NCBI GenBank assembly: GCA_903833275.1
Contig: CAILEP010000034.1
Coordinates: forward strand, 1 to 64,000
Length of the DNA: 64,000 nucleotides
Direction: 5' to 3'
Source: an uncultured Bdellovibrionales bacterium
Lineage (GTDB): Bacteria; Bdellovibrionota; Bdellovibrionia; Bdellovibrionales; UBA1609
The position numbers and the translations under genes are program-made. The notes under the pieces are model-generated. The model saw only the letters and a list, made by a program, of their open reading frames with translations. It was not told the DNA's origin and did no database searches. Shown piece after piece: positions 1 to 8,514 of this stretch (the stretch's first letter is position 1; each line of letters starts with the position of its first letter).

Positions 1-198
1 ACGCCGACTCCGACACCTACGCCGACTCCGACACCTACGCCGACCCCGACACCTACGCCAACTCCGACACCTACGCCAACTCCGACACCTACGCCGACCC
101 CGACACCTACGCCGACTCCGACACCTACGCCGACTCCGACACCTACGCCGACCCCGACACCTACGCCGACTCCGACACCTACGCCGACTCCGCCGCGA
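1..198 (+). repeat. 18-bp tandem repeat with 54-bp higher-order period
   Basis: Ten complete copies of an 18-base unit (acgccgactccgacacct or one-base variants) are followed by a diverging eleventh copy. The variants are ordered: units 3, 6 and 9 carry cccc in place of ctcc, and units 4 and 5 carry ccaa in place of ccga. The array therefore has a 54-base higher-order period. The unit is a multiple of three and encodes Thr-Pro-Thr-Pro-Thr-Pro, so copy-number changes alter stalk length without shifting the frame. The array begins outside the window. Confidence 0.95.
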
Positions 199-1062
199 CC
201 GGTGGTTCAAGATTTTACGGTCGATAGCGCGGGCGAAAAAGTCGATATCATTATCGTCGATGACAATTCGCCGTCGATGGAAGAAAAACAAAATCGAATG
301 GCGAAACGCTTTGCGAATTTTATCGCCACACTTGATGGGCTCGATTGGCAACTCGGCATTATCACCACCGACACCGAACACAAGAATATCTATTGGCAAG
401 ATGGCCGCCTGCTGCCATTCAAAGGCCTCAAAAATACGTATGTCGTAAACGCCAGCACACCCAATGTGGTTTCGGTTTTTCAAAACACCGTTCGCCGCAA
501 AGAATGGGGCTCTGATGACGAACGCGGAGTGCTCGGCCTATTGCGCCTGTTTCAGCGGCCCGAAAATCGCTTTATGATTCGCCCCAATTCGCATGTTGTA
601 TCGATCATTGTGTCTGATGAAGATGAGCGCAGCAACCAGTGGCACCTACAGCCCGGTGACCGGCCCGAAAATCTAATTAAATATTTTGATTCGCAATTTG
701 GCAAAACCAACACCTACACAAATCACTCGTTGGTCTTTCAGAAAGACGGGCCGACTTGCCCCAAGTTGGGCGTGCAATATCGTGGCTATATCTATGAGCA
801 ACTTTCGGCGCTAACCGGCGGGGTCGTCGGCGACATTTGTCAGCCTGACTATTCGGCAACCTTGAAAGCCATCGGCGACAATGTCAGACAAAGCACTTTT
901 TCAGCGAAACTCGAGTGTGCTCCGCGAAATGGCGTGGTCAATGTGACCTATTCGCCAAAGCCGCCGTTTGCTGTCACCGCAACTGTAAATGGAGATTTGC
1001 TCACGCTGAACCCGTATCCACCAGTGGGAACAAAAGTCGAAGTGACTTACTTCTGCCAGTAG
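1..1062 (+). CDS. vWA-domain surface protein with Thr-Pro stalk (5' partial)
   Basis: Partial gene: the open frame runs in from the left edge, so its start and any signal peptide lie outside. The first ~64 codons encode alternating Thr and Pro from an 18-base tandem repeat, which should form a stiff extended stalk. A von Willebrand factor A-like domain follows: a hydrophobic strand (VDIIIVDDNS) leads into D-N-S-P-S at about residue 88 of the visible part, matching the DxSxS metal-site motif. Two or more cysteines near the C-terminus could form disulfides, as expected for an exported protein. Families with this layout are usually lipoproteins or surface proteins involved in adhesion, but no partner is visible. 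It converges on a response regulator gene 6 bases away. An in-frame GTG at 202 exists but is not the true start because the repeat is in frame and coding. Confidence 0.75.
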   Translation, partial: TPTPTPTPTPTPTPTPTPTPTPTPTPTPTPTPTPTPTPTPTPTPTPTPTPTPTPTPTPTPTPTPPRPVVQDFTVDSAGEKVDIIIVDDNSPSMEEKQNRMAKRFANFIATLDGLDWQLGIITTDTEHKNIYWQDGRLLPFKGLKNTYVVNASTPNVVSVFQNTVRRKEWGSDDERGVLGLLRLFQRPENRFMIRPNSHVVSIIVSDEDERSNQWHLQPGDRPENLIKYFDSQFGKTNTYTNHSLVFQKDGPTCPKLGVQYRGYIYEQLSALTGGVVGDICQPDYSATLKAIGDNVRQSTFSAKLECAPRNGVVNVTYSPKPPFAVTATVNGDLLTLNPYPPVGTKVEVTYFCQ

Positions 1063-1068
1063 AAAGCG

Positions 1069-1563
1069 TTACGAGTTCAGCGCCAAAAGTGTCTGCACGG
1101 TTTTCTTTACGTTGCCCACATCAAAAGGCTTGGTAATAAAATCGTGCGCGCCAATGGCAAAACCTCTCTTTACCACCGCTAAATCTTTTTGCCCTGAAAT
1201 AAAAACAATCGGCACGCGCTTGAGATCTTTATGCGCCTTCATCATTTCGGCCAATTCGAACCCATTGACCCACGGCAAACCGATATCGAGAAGAATCAAA
1301 TCGATTGGAGCGTCGGTCAAAAGACCACTGAGGTCGGCCGCCCCACGAGCCAACAATAATTTATAATTTTCGTCTAAAAAAATACGCTCAAGGGCCTTGC
1401 GCACAGTCTCATCATCTTCGATTATCAGAAGGGTTTTGGGCCGCACCGGCGGGGCCGCGCGCTTTAAATCTTCGATCGAAACGACCTGCGCCTGCGACAT
1501 ACGTTCGCGAGATAATTTCGCAATTTTCTCGACCAGATCTTTGATGTCGACTTTTTTACTCAT
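1069..1563 (-). CDS. Single-domain response regulator (REC)
   Basis: Stand-alone receiver protein of 164 residues. A ~40-residue N-terminal segment of unknown role precedes a complete REC domain with the acidic pair (E49, D50, D51), the phospho-acceptor in LLDIGLP (D93) and the conserved lysine in TKPF (K145). It has no output domain, so it must act by binding a partner protein or as a phosphate relay, as CheY-type and Spo0F-type proteins do. It lies 15 bases downstream of trxB on the same strand and has no Shine-Dalgarno sequence of its own, so it is probably co-transcribed with trxB. The cognate kinase is not in the window. Confidence 0.85.
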   Translation of the reverse strand: MSKKVDIKDLVEKIAKLSRERMSQAQVVSIEDLKRAAPPVRPKTLLIIEDDETVRKALERIFLDENYKLLLARGAADLSGLLTDAPIDLILLDIGLPWVNGFELAEMMKAHKDLKRVPIVFISGQKDLAVVKRGFAIGAHDFITKPFDVGNVKKTVQTLLALNS

Positions 1564-1578
1564 AACTAAACGCGAATC

Positions 1579-2508
1579 TTATGCATGAACATTTTTTTCG
1601 AGCCAACGCTCGCAATCAATCGCGGCCATGCAACCGGTGCCCGCGGCGGTAACTGCCTGACGATAGATAAAGTCTTGCACATCGCCTGAGGCAAAAACGC
1701 CCGGAACTGAGGTATAAGTCGATTTACCTTCAGTCAAAATATAGCCCACATCATTGGTCGCAATTTGGCCTTCGAAAACCTTGGTGTTAGGCTTGTGCCC
1801 GATGGCCACAAAAACTCCATCCATCGGCATTTCTGTCACATCACCATTTTTGATATTCTTTACTTTGATCGAGGTCACTTGCTTTTCGCCGATCACGTCG
1901 GCGACCTCTGAATTCCAGACCACTTCGACCTTGGGGTTTTTCATCACGCGCTCAACCATAATTTTAGAGGCGCGAAATTGGTCGCGACGATGTATGACCC
2001 ACACCTTAGAGGCGAATCGAGTCAGAAAATTCGCTTCTTCCATCGCCGTGTCGCCGCCACCGATCACGCAAACTTTTAGGTTGCGAAAAAAAGCTCCATC
2101 ACAAGTCGCACAAGCTGATACTCCACGACCTAAAAGTCGGCGCTCGTTTGGCAAGCCCAGATATTGCGCCGATGCCCCAGTCGAAATAATGATTGAATGC
2201 GATTCATACACTGTGTCGCCCACCCAAACTTTGAATGGGCGTTTCGAGAAATCAACTTTTGAGACATTTCGACTTAGAAATCGCGTACCGAAACGCGCAG
2301 CCTGCGCTTTCATCACTGTCATTAGCTCGGGGCCCATAATACCGTGGGCGAAGCCCGGATAGTTTTCAACCTCGGTCGTCGTCGTTAATTGACCGCCCAC
2401 TTCTTCGCCCTCAATCATAAAAGGCGTAAGATTCGCGCGCGCCGAATAAATAGCCGCGGTGAGGCCGGCTGGGCCAGAACCAATAATAATGACGTTCTCA
2501 ATAGACAT
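1579..2508 (-). CDS. trxB: Thioredoxin-disulfide reductase
   Basis: FAD-dependent NADPH:thioredoxin reductase of the cytoplasm, which keeps thioredoxin reduced. The 309 residues match the usual family length. The FAD-binding GSGPAG lies at residues 10-15, the redox-active CATC (C133/C136) in the order typical of the low-molecular-weight bacterial type, the NADPH-binding GGGDTA at about 150-155, and a second FAD contact in the C-terminal ASGDVQD. A GGAGG Shine-Dalgarno sequence sits about 7 bases before ATG 2508, which fixes the start. It is followed at 15 bases by a response regulator, probably in the same transcript. Confidence 0.97.
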   Translation of the reverse strand: MSIENVIIIGSGPAGLTAAIYSARANLTPFMIEGEEVGGQLTTTTEVENYPGFAHGIMGPELMTVMKAQAARFGTRFLSRNVSKVDFSKRPFKVWVGDTVYESHSIIISTGASAQYLGLPNERRLLGRGVSACATCDGAFFRNLKVCVIGGGDTAMEEANFLTRFASKVWVIHRRDQFRASKIMVERVMKNPKVEVVWNSEVADVIGEKQVTSIKVKNIKNGDVTEMPMDGVFVAIGHKPNTKVFEGQIATNDVGYILTEGKSTYTSVPGVFASGDVQDFIYRQAVTAAGTGCMAAIDCERWLEKNVHA

Positions 2509-2545
2509 TCGAGACCTCCGAAATTTGCCTAATTCAAAGAGATGG

Positions 2546-3226
2546 TTAGTCTAACGTAGATTGGGCCCATTGCCAAAGCGCACGCGCCTCGTCTTCAGGA
2601 GATTTTGCTAGGCCCTGCTGACGCGGCCAAGCACTGGGCGGTAACATATCAGTGGCCATATACCCTGGCTCATATAGTCGAATATCGAGCGAAGGATTCT
2701 CTTTGCGCACAGATGTAATTAAACCTCGTAATGCATGCTTGGCAGCCGCGTAACTTGCGGCCATTGGGTCGGGCCCTTGACCGGCAATGGCTGAACCTAC
2801 AAATACGATTTGCTTGAGGTTTTTATATTCGGGCAGATGGGACATAATGGTATGGAGCATTCGAGCCGGCCAATTAAAATTGAGCTCAAGCGCCCAAGCA
2901 TGATCCGCCCATTTTTTAGACTCGAAGCGCCCATACGGCCCCCCACCAGCAACATAAAAGATGTGGGTCGGCTGAAACTCAATCAGGGCATTCAAAAGCC
3001 GGGCTTGATCCTCAGTTTTGGTGAAATCGCAGGCAAAGGTAAGATCTTGCTGTGACTTAAGTAAACCAAGCTTCTCTTCATTACGAGCGGCGAGCAAAAA
3101 TTGAGCCCCCCTGATTTCACCGCCCGCCTTGCTGTTCGCTTCATTGGCCGAAATTTCAAGCTTCAGGGCGCGCCCTAACCCTCGGCTGGCACCCAAAACG
3201 GCTATTTTTTTTGCGGCTGTTTGCAT
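2546..3226 (-). CDS. SDR-family short-chain oxidoreductase
   Basis: NAD(P)-binding Rossmann-fold enzyme of the short-chain dehydrogenase/reductase family; substrate unknown. The cofactor loop GASRGLGR is at the N-terminus and the catalytic YxxxK appears as YAAAKHALRG. The usual NNAG is replaced by VAGGGP, a departure from classical SDRs. I place the start at ATG 3226 rather than the upstream ATG 3250. The protein then begins MQTAAKKIAVLGAS, directly at the first Rossmann strand, and a promoter-like pair of boxes ends 6 bases before this codon. It is divergent from a ferredoxin gene, with only 43 bases between the two starts. Confidence 0.8.
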   Translation of the reverse strand: MQTAAKKIAVLGASRGLGRALKLEISANEANSKAGGEIRGAQFLLAARNEEKLGLLKSQQDLTFACDFTKTEDQARLLNALIEFQPTHIFYVAGGGPYGRFESKKWADHAWALELNFNWPARMLHTIMSHLPEYKNLKQIVFVGSAIAGQGPDPMAASYAAAKHALRGLITSVRKENPSLDIRLYEPGYMATDMLPPSAWPRQQGLAKSPEDEARALWQWAQSTLD

Positions 3227-3232
3227 CCTGAA

Positions 3233-3261
3233 GCTATATTCACTACTCATTCTTTAGTAAA
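3233..3261 (-). promoter_or_regulatory. Predicted promoter of the SDR gene (leaderless)
   Basis: On the minus strand, TTTACT (3256-3261), a 17-base spacer and TATAGC (3233-3238) are followed by 6 bases and ATG 3226. No Shine-Dalgarno sequence is present. Predicted by eye only. Confidence 0.4.
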
Positions 3262-3269
3262 GTCTTTCT

Positions 3270-3557
3270 ATGCCGAAAATTGAGTTTACAAAAAAGCACC
3301 CCCCGATTGTTGTCGCAAAGGGCGCCAACTTGATGAAGTCTCTTCTCGACCACGGAGTGCCCGTGGCCAGTTCGTGCAATGGCCAAGGAGTGTGCTCAAA
3401 GTGCCGCCTTCGAATTGTGTCCGGCACCGAAAAGCTCACCCCCGAAAATGAATTCGAACGAACACTTCGCGATCGCCTGCATATCAAAAAAGAATTTCGC
3501 ATCAGTTGCCAAGCCCAAGTTCTTGGCGACATCACAATCGACGCCGACTATTGGTAG
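3270..3557 (+). CDS. [2Fe-2S] plant-type ferredoxin
   Basis: Small electron carrier of 95 residues with a beta-grasp ferredoxin fold. The cluster ligands are C-x5-C-x2-C (CNGQGVCSKC) in the middle and a fourth Cys in ISCQAQ near the C-terminus, the plant/adrenodoxin pattern. No targeting signal is visible, so it should act in the cytoplasm. It is divergent from the SDR gene and stands alone on its strand. It could serve as electron donor to that oxidoreductase or to an unlinked enzyme, but nothing in the sequence decides this. Confidence 0.9.
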   Translation: MPKIEFTKKHPPIVVAKGANLMKSLLDHGVPVASSCNGQGVCSKCRLRIVSGTEKLTPENEFERTLRDRLHIKKEFRISCQAQVLGDITIDADYW

Positions 3558-3634
3558 AAGCAAAAAATTTTAGCGCCGCGACCGTGCTGCTTGGCATGAT
3601 ACTTGCCTCCTAGCTGATCACCTTGGAGGTAAGT

Positions 3635-5071
3635 ATGCAGAATCACCGTAAGTTAAGTTTAATATTGTCCGGATCTGTCTTAGTTTTCGGAATAATCGGA
3701 TGTAGCCCGAACCAACCCGGACACTCAAGAGAACCTTTTACTCTTGGCGAACCAAAAATTCGACGTGTAGACCGGTCTGAAGTGCGGATAGTTGAAAACG
3801 TGCCAACAACTTCAAACCCTTTGCCCCCAGCCACAACCGGCGACCAAATAGTCTTTGCGGCTAACGACGTGAGCTCGAACGATATCAGCCTCACCAGCAC
3901 AACCCATTGCAATGTTGATGGCGGCGACACCCAGGTGGTTCGGCGCAATTGGATGCTGAAAGAATCGTTTAAGCTTTATGAATTTCTACCAATCGAGACC
4001 CTTTTTGATCGGCACGACGTGCTTACGAAAAAAATAAATTGCCGTTTTAATTTTGTCGCGACTCGAAGTGACGGGGCCACCCACTCGTTCAATTTTAACT
4101 TCGGTGAAATTATTTTCGCCGACGGCGACTTGCACGTTTTCAAAAATGGCGAACATATCGGGTCGACCGCCCTGACGCCCGTTAGCTTAGCTCGGGGGAA
4201 CTTTCTATCGTATGATCTTCCACTGTTACAACACGGCGACGATACCTACCTTATGAATTGCGAACACTCTACCGGCATTGCAACCGCGAGCCCGTTCTCA
4301 ATAAGGTTCGACCATTTCAAAATAACTCTAAAAAATGAAGGTGAAAAATATGACGGTGAACTTTGCCGAATTTTTGCCCTTGACGGGCTCAAACGACCCC
4401 TGGCTATTTCTGACATTGTAAAGCTCAACGACAGCTTGCCCGATGTGCGAATAGAGAAAATTTTTGATGAGTCCCCTGATCTGTATAACCAAAAGTCCAC
4501 GTTTGAAGAAGGCAATCCGACGTTTCTTTCGACCTATCGGGTGACCAATCTATCGGGTCGCAGCATTTCGATCGTGGTTCCGGCCGGGGCCGCACAATTA
4601 ATTTCAGCCACCTTAATTTTCGAGGCGCCAGGGCAATACCTTTGGCGGCCCGCCGAATTTCAGACCCAATCTTCAATCTCGCTACCAGCCTCGTTGCCAA
4701 TTCGAAGATTTTCTAATCCAACCCCAGTGGACGCTAAAATAAATTTGAAAACTGCCGAATCTCGGGAGTTCACCTTTGGCCTAAGAATGCGTGCTCCGAA
4801 TTGTGGCGGCCCAGGCGAACTGGTTGCGGCACGTTACTCCCCAAAATCACCGTTGGGTTTTGTTCTGTATGTTGTTCAAAATCCTGACCAACCAATTGAT
4901 GCGAAAAATATCCTACAAACATTTGTAATTGAACCGCCGTTTGAAAAGTGGATCAAAAGTCAATTTCATGGGATTGTTAATGTGGGTGTCGTTAGAGCTG
5001 GCTGGGGTTCAGTTGCGCCTTTGCCCCTGGAGCTTACTGAGAAAAATAAAAAACCCGAATCTTGTTATTGA
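3635..5071 (+). CDS. Lipoprotein of unknown function
   Basis: Exported lipoprotein of 478 residues that I do not recognise. The N-terminus has a charged region, a hydrophobic core and the lipobox IIGC, so it should be lipid-anchored in the envelope after signal peptidase II cleavage. The remainder is beta-rich in appearance, with scattered cysteines and no repeat or catalytic motif I can name. The start is ATG 3635 because GGAGG lies 5 bases upstream (3625-3629); the in-frame TTG at 3623 overlaps that ribosome site. Its stop overlaps the end of convergent trmB by 7 bases. Confidence 0.75.
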   Translation: MQNHRKLSLILSGSVLVFGIIGCSPNQPGHSREPFTLGEPKIRRVDRSEVRIVENVPTTSNPLPPATTGDQIVFAANDVSSNDISLTSTTHCNVDGGDTQVVRRNWMLKESFKLYEFLPIETLFDRHDVLTKKINCRFNFVATRSDGATHSFNFNFGEIIFADGDLHVFKNGEHIGSTALTPVSLARGNFLSYDLPLLQHGDDTYLMNCEHSTGIATASPFSIRFDHFKITLKNEGEKYDGELCRIFALDGLKRPLAISDIVKLNDSLPDVRIEKIFDESPDLYNQKSTFEEGNPTFLSTYRVTNLSGRSISIVVPAGAAQLISATLIFEAPGQYLWRPAEFQTQSSISLPASLPIRRFSNPTPVDAKINLKTAESREFTFGLRMRAPNCGGPGELVAARYSPKSPLGFVLYVVQNPDQPIDAKNILQTFVIEPPFEKWIKSQFHGIVNVGVVRAGWGSVAPLPLELTEKNKKPESCY

Positions 5072-5769
5072 GCCACGGCCTTGCGAACGCGAAGATAAAA
5101 GATCGGCTGACCTTTTTCCAAAAACATTCGTTCAAAAAAAGTGGTGAAATTCTCACCACTCCATTCAGAAGAATGCAGGTTTTCGCTATAGCGTTCGAAA
5201 ATATACGGTGTTTGTTTAAATTGTTCGAGCGCCCAGAAAAAATACTCGCGGCTGTCTGTTTTGAAATCTACAAAACAGTCGGCTTTTTGCAGCCCATGAA
5301 GCTTAATCAGGTACTCAGCTTTTAATAGGCGATGTTTTTGAGTGCTGCGCTTGGTCCACGGGTCGGGGTGATGCACAAAAACATGATTAATTTCACCGGG
5401 AGAAAATAAATTTTCTAAAAAATTCGCATGATAGCGCGCAATGCGGGCGTTGGCCGCCCCAGCCTTAAGAGCGCGACGAATCGATTGAATGAGGGGTTTA
5501 AATTTAAGTTCAAGACCGACAAGCAATCGACCGGGTTCGGCTTGAGCTCGATGGGCGAAAAAGAAACCATTGCCGGTGCCAATTTCGAGATCGAGGGGCC
5601 AATTGCCATCATCGACGCCAAATGATTTCTTACGCCAATGCCCACGAAGCTCGACGGCGCGATCTTCATCGTAGGCAAAGTCTTTAAACTCTGTCTGGAT
5701 CGCCTGTACGTAGTAGGTGGGCGTCGTGATATCACGCGTTTTGGTTATATTTATTCTTGCTTCGCTCAT
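5065..5769 (-). CDS. trmB: tRNA (guanine-N7)-methyltransferase
   Basis: SAM-dependent enzyme that makes m7G46 in the variable loop of tRNA. The protein (234 residues) has the SAM-binding strand-loop LEIGTGNG, the acidic LVGLELK after strand 2, the family signature VHHPDPWTKR (the usual FPDPWPKK substrate motif) and a C-terminal TD region (FKTDSREYF). The length is normal. It converges with the upstream lipoprotein gene with a 7-base overlap. On the other side it is divergent from the gamma-glutamyltransferase gene, 36 bases between starts. I see no convincing promoter or Shine-Dalgarno sequence. Confidence 0.92.
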   Translation of the reverse strand: MSEARINITKTRDITTPTYYVQAIQTEFKDFAYDEDRAVELRGHWRKKSFGVDDGNWPLDLEIGTGNGFFFAHRAQAEPGRLLVGLELKFKPLIQSIRRALKAGAANARIARYHANFLENLFSPGEINHVFVHHPDPWTKRSTQKHRLLKAEYLIKLHGLQKADCFVDFKTDSREYFFWALEQFKQTPYIFERYSENLHSSEWSGENFTTFFERMFLEKGQPIFYLRVRKAVAQ

Positions 5770-5805
5770 GACGGCGTTCTTATCATAAACAAATCGAGAG
5801 GTGTT

Positions 5806-7485
5806 ATGCGAAAATTTATCAAATTGGGCATTCGAGGACTATTTTCAAGTTTGTTTCTGGGTGCTTGCGCCCTTGGATCAGCCCAGGCCCAACCCCTGAA
5901 AGGCTCTGAAATCGTAATGAGCGTTGCCAACGCACACGCCGCTGAATTTGGGCAAAAAATCGCCGAGGCCGGCGGCAACCCTGTCGATGTTGCCGTCGCG
6001 ATGGTACTTACCATGTCTGTCACGAACCCAACTTTTGCGGCTCTCGGCGGCGGGGGTTTCGCCGTGGTCAAAATTGGCAATAAAGTAACGGCCCTCGATT
6101 TTCGCGAACGCGCGCCGGCGGCGATGGGCCCAGAATACTATAAAAGCAAAAGCAAAGAGGCTTCGATAACTGGTGGCGCCGCCGTCGGAGTGCCGGGCAT
6201 ACCCGCCGGCCTCTGGGAGCTTCATAAACGTTACGGCCGTTTGCCCTGGGCCCGACTTTTTGACGAAGCGCTTGAGCTTGCCACCCACGGATTTAGAATG
6301 ACCGGCCACGTGAGCGAAAACTCAAAACACAATGCCGCTCGTTTTAACAATCGCGCCAAGGCCCTATTTCTTAAGAATGCCTCTGAAGCCTATCGACCCG
6401 GCGAAAAAGTTCTGCAAAAAGATTTAGCCAACGCGCTTCGCGAATTTAAAACAAAAAATGTAAATGGCTTTTACGCCGGCGTTGTTGCCAAGGATATTGT
6501 CGACTCGGTTAAAGCATCCGGCGGCGACCTGACCCTCAAAGACCTCGCCGACTACAAAGTTATTTGGCGCGACCCACTCACCCTTGATTATCATGGACAC
6601 AAACTCTATCTGATGCCGCCACCCTCGAGTGGTGGCATCGTAATTGAGACTGCGCTCAAACTTTTGGACAAAATCGGCGCATCAAAATCGCCACTTTATA
6701 GTGTCGACGAATTTCATTTGATCTCCGAGGTGGAGGCCCGCGCTTTTCGGGGCCGCGATTTGATTGCCGACCCTGACCACAATGTCGTCCCGATTGCAAA
6801 GTTGATCGGCGATGAAACCATTGCGGAGCTCGCCAAAACAATTCGCAAAGATGTGGCCACACTTGTAGAACCAATTCGCGCTGCTGACCAACAAACAGAG
6901 TCGAGAGAAAAACCACAGACCACCCACCTCTCAGTGCTCGACAGCCACGGCAACGCCGTCGCCATGACAGTCACCTTAAACGGCAATTTTGGTTCGGGCG
7001 TCGCAACAGAAAAATTTGGCATTATGCTCAATAACGAAATGGATGACTTCACCACCCACCCCGGCGAGCCCAACATGTATGGCTTGGTGCAAGGGCTCGG
7101 CAATGTCGTGGGGCCGGGCAAACGCCCACTCAGCTCCATGAGCCCGACACTCGTTGAGAAAGAAGGTAAAGTTGTTATGGCCATTGGTGCGCCGGGAGGG
7201 CCGCGAATTATCACCTCCGTGATGCAGGTTCTCTATCGCGTGCTTGATCGAGGCCAAAGCCTTGAGGCTGCAGTTGAAGCACCAAGGGTTCACAATCAAT
7301 TATTGCCGCGCAAAGTTTTTATCGACGCCGATCGCTTTTCGTACGAGACCAAAGAAGGCCTTAAGGCTCGAAAAAATATTATTGAAGAAGATTGGCAAGC
7401 CTTGGTTTACGCCGTTCGTAACGTTGGCGGCGTGCTTGAGGCCGTGGTTGATACTCGCGCAGAAGGTGCCGTAAGCGGTTACTAA
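5806..7485 (+). CDS. ggt: Gamma-glutamyltransferase, periplasmic
   Basis: Autoprocessing N-terminal nucleophile hydrolase that cleaves glutathione and transfers or hydrolyses its gamma-glutamyl group. The start is ATG 5806, preceded by GAGAGG (5796-5801) and giving a clean signal peptide ending in AQA; an upstream in-frame ATG at 5638 would add a non-homologous 56-residue extension lying over trmB. The precursor is 559 residues. The processing site is the TTH motif (T372 predicted to be the new N-terminal nucleophile of the small subunit). PSSGG, LNNEMDDF and GAPGGPRI are also present, as in the family. It should act in the periplasm in glutathione salvage. It is not visibly part of an operon. 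Confidence 0.95.
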   Translation: MRKFIKLGIRGLFSSLFLGACALGSAQAQPLKGSEIVMSVANAHAAEFGQKIAEAGGNPVDVAVAMVLTMSVTNPTFAALGGGGFAVVKIGNKVTALDFRERAPAAMGPEYYKSKSKEASITGGAAVGVPGIPAGLWELHKRYGRLPWARLFDEALELATHGFRMTGHVSENSKHNAARFNNRAKALFLKNASEAYRPGEKVLQKDLANALREFKTKNVNGFYAGVVAKDIVDSVKASGGDLTLKDLADYKVIWRDPLTLDYHGHKLYLMPPPSSGGIVIETALKLLDKIGASKSPLYSVDEFHLISEVEARAFRGRDLIADPDHNVVPIAKLIGDETIAELAKTIRKDVATLVEPIRAADQQTESREKPQTTHLSVLDSHGNAVAMTVTLNGNFGSGVATEKFGIMLNNEMDDFTTHPGEPNMYGLVQGLGNVVGPGKRPLSSMSPTLVEKEGKVVMAIGAPGGPRIITSVMQVLYRVLDRGQSLEAAVEAPRVHNQLLPRKVFIDADRFSYETKEGLKARKNIIEEDWQALVYAVRNVGGVLEAVVDTRAEGAVSGY

Positions 7486-7488
7486 AAC

Positions 7489-8346
7489 CTACTTCGCCTT
7501 ATGCCCCGACATATATTTTAAGTAAGCAAGAATCGCGCTGACATCTTTGTCTGATAGCGTGTCACTTGAAAAACTCGACATCTTCGATTCGGGCCACTTT
7601 CGCAAACTTTGGGGGTTGCGAATTAGCTTTAATATAAACGCCTCACGCAAATACTCTGTGGGCCCGTAGGGGATATTTAAATCTGGCCCGAGTTTCGAAT
7701 TGCCCTGACCATTCATGGTGTGACAAGCGAAACAGTTTTTGACAAACAAATTATAGCCGCTAACAACTGGATTAGTCGCACTCACCTCGGGGCCTGGTGC
7801 AACTTTAGGAAACTGTTTTTGAAGCGGCGGCTGAATTTCAAAACTCGCCAATTGAAAGGGCCACTCTTCGGGGCCTACTTTCGAGCGTTCGGGATGCAGC
7901 CAAACAAGATAGAACGGGCCTGCGGTTTTAGACCCCTTGCCCTTTAGCGCCGGCCATTTTTTATTCGAAGGTTCGATGGCGATATACGGTGTAGCCGCTT
8001 GCGGCGAATCACCCAGAAGACGAGACAGCGTCAACGGGGCCGAAAAGCCATCAAGACAAACAAATTGAACCGTTGCATCCGAAGGGATACTCAGCCCGCC
8101 AAAAAGCTCTTTCGCGGGCACGGCAATGTACTCCATAGTTTGCCCTGGGTACGTCGGGTCATTTGCGATTGAGATTTTCTGTGCGCTACCAAAATTAAGC
8201 AGCTCATCTCGCTTATACTCTCGGGTTGTATCATTAAATTTAATTTTTAGGACAGGCGACAACTCTTCGGCCAGCACCAACTCGCCGCTAGCTAAACTAG
8301 CGCATATAATCATATAAAATAAAATATCTCTAACCGCAGATCGCAT
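7489..8346 (-). CDS. Exported c-type cytochrome with N-terminal non-haem domain
   Basis: Periplasmic protein of 285 residues with an N-terminal signal peptide. A domain of about 150 residues follows, and then a single cytochrome c domain with NCFACH (haem cysteines C205 and C208, axial H209) and a plausible methionine ligand in SKMSSF. The middle domain (motifs FVCLDGFSAPL and GPFYLVWL) reminds me of the small molybdopterin/sulfite-oxidase fold domains often fused to cytochromes, but that is a guess without a search. The start is ATG 8346, with GAGG 6 bases upstream, rather than TTG 8358. It converges with ggt 3 bases away. It is divergent from the metzincin gene. Confidence 0.8.
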   Translation of the reverse strand: MRSAVRDILFYMIICASLASGELVLAEELSPVLKIKFNDTTREYKRDELLNFGSAQKISIANDPTYPGQTMEYIAVPAKELFGGLSIPSDATVQFVCLDGFSAPLTLSRLLGDSPQAATPYIAIEPSNKKWPALKGKGSKTAGPFYLVWLHPERSKVGPEEWPFQLASFEIQPPLQKQFPKVAPGPEVSATNPVVSGYNLFVKNCFACHTMNGQGNSKLGPDLNIPYGPTEYLREAFILKLIRNPQSLRKWPESKMSSFSSDTLSDKDVSAILAYLKYMSGHKAK

Positions 8347-8449
8347 TTGAAACCTCAATCGTTTGATTTATTGTCGAAATAGACATAACAAACCTTAGGG
8401 CTTCGTCAAGATCTGCTGTTTGTTCATCGAATCAATTTAGATTTAAAAC

Positions 8450-8478
8450 TTGGCACGGGTTCTAATTCTTGGTCTGAT
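8450..8478 (+). promoter_or_regulatory. Candidate promoter of the metzincin gene
   Basis: TTGGCA (8450-8455), a 17-base spacer and TCTGAT (8473-8478) lie upstream of a conventional leader with an AGGGGG Shine-Dalgarno sequence about 8 bases before ATG 8515. Matches are 5/6 and 4/6 to the sigma70 consensus. Confidence 0.35.
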
Positions 8479-8514
8479 TGCTTCTCTCGATTGTTTTTTT
8501 AGGGGGTCATAAAA

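Noticed and set aside
1-198. CRISPR-like array of short repeats
   Set aside because: Units are directly adjacent with no spacers, and the array is in frame and encodes Thr-Pro in the vWA gene.
5638-5805. N-terminal extension of gamma-glutamyltransferase from ATG 5638
   Set aside because: It lies over trmB, lacks homology, and the internal ATG 5806 has a ribosome site and signal peptide.
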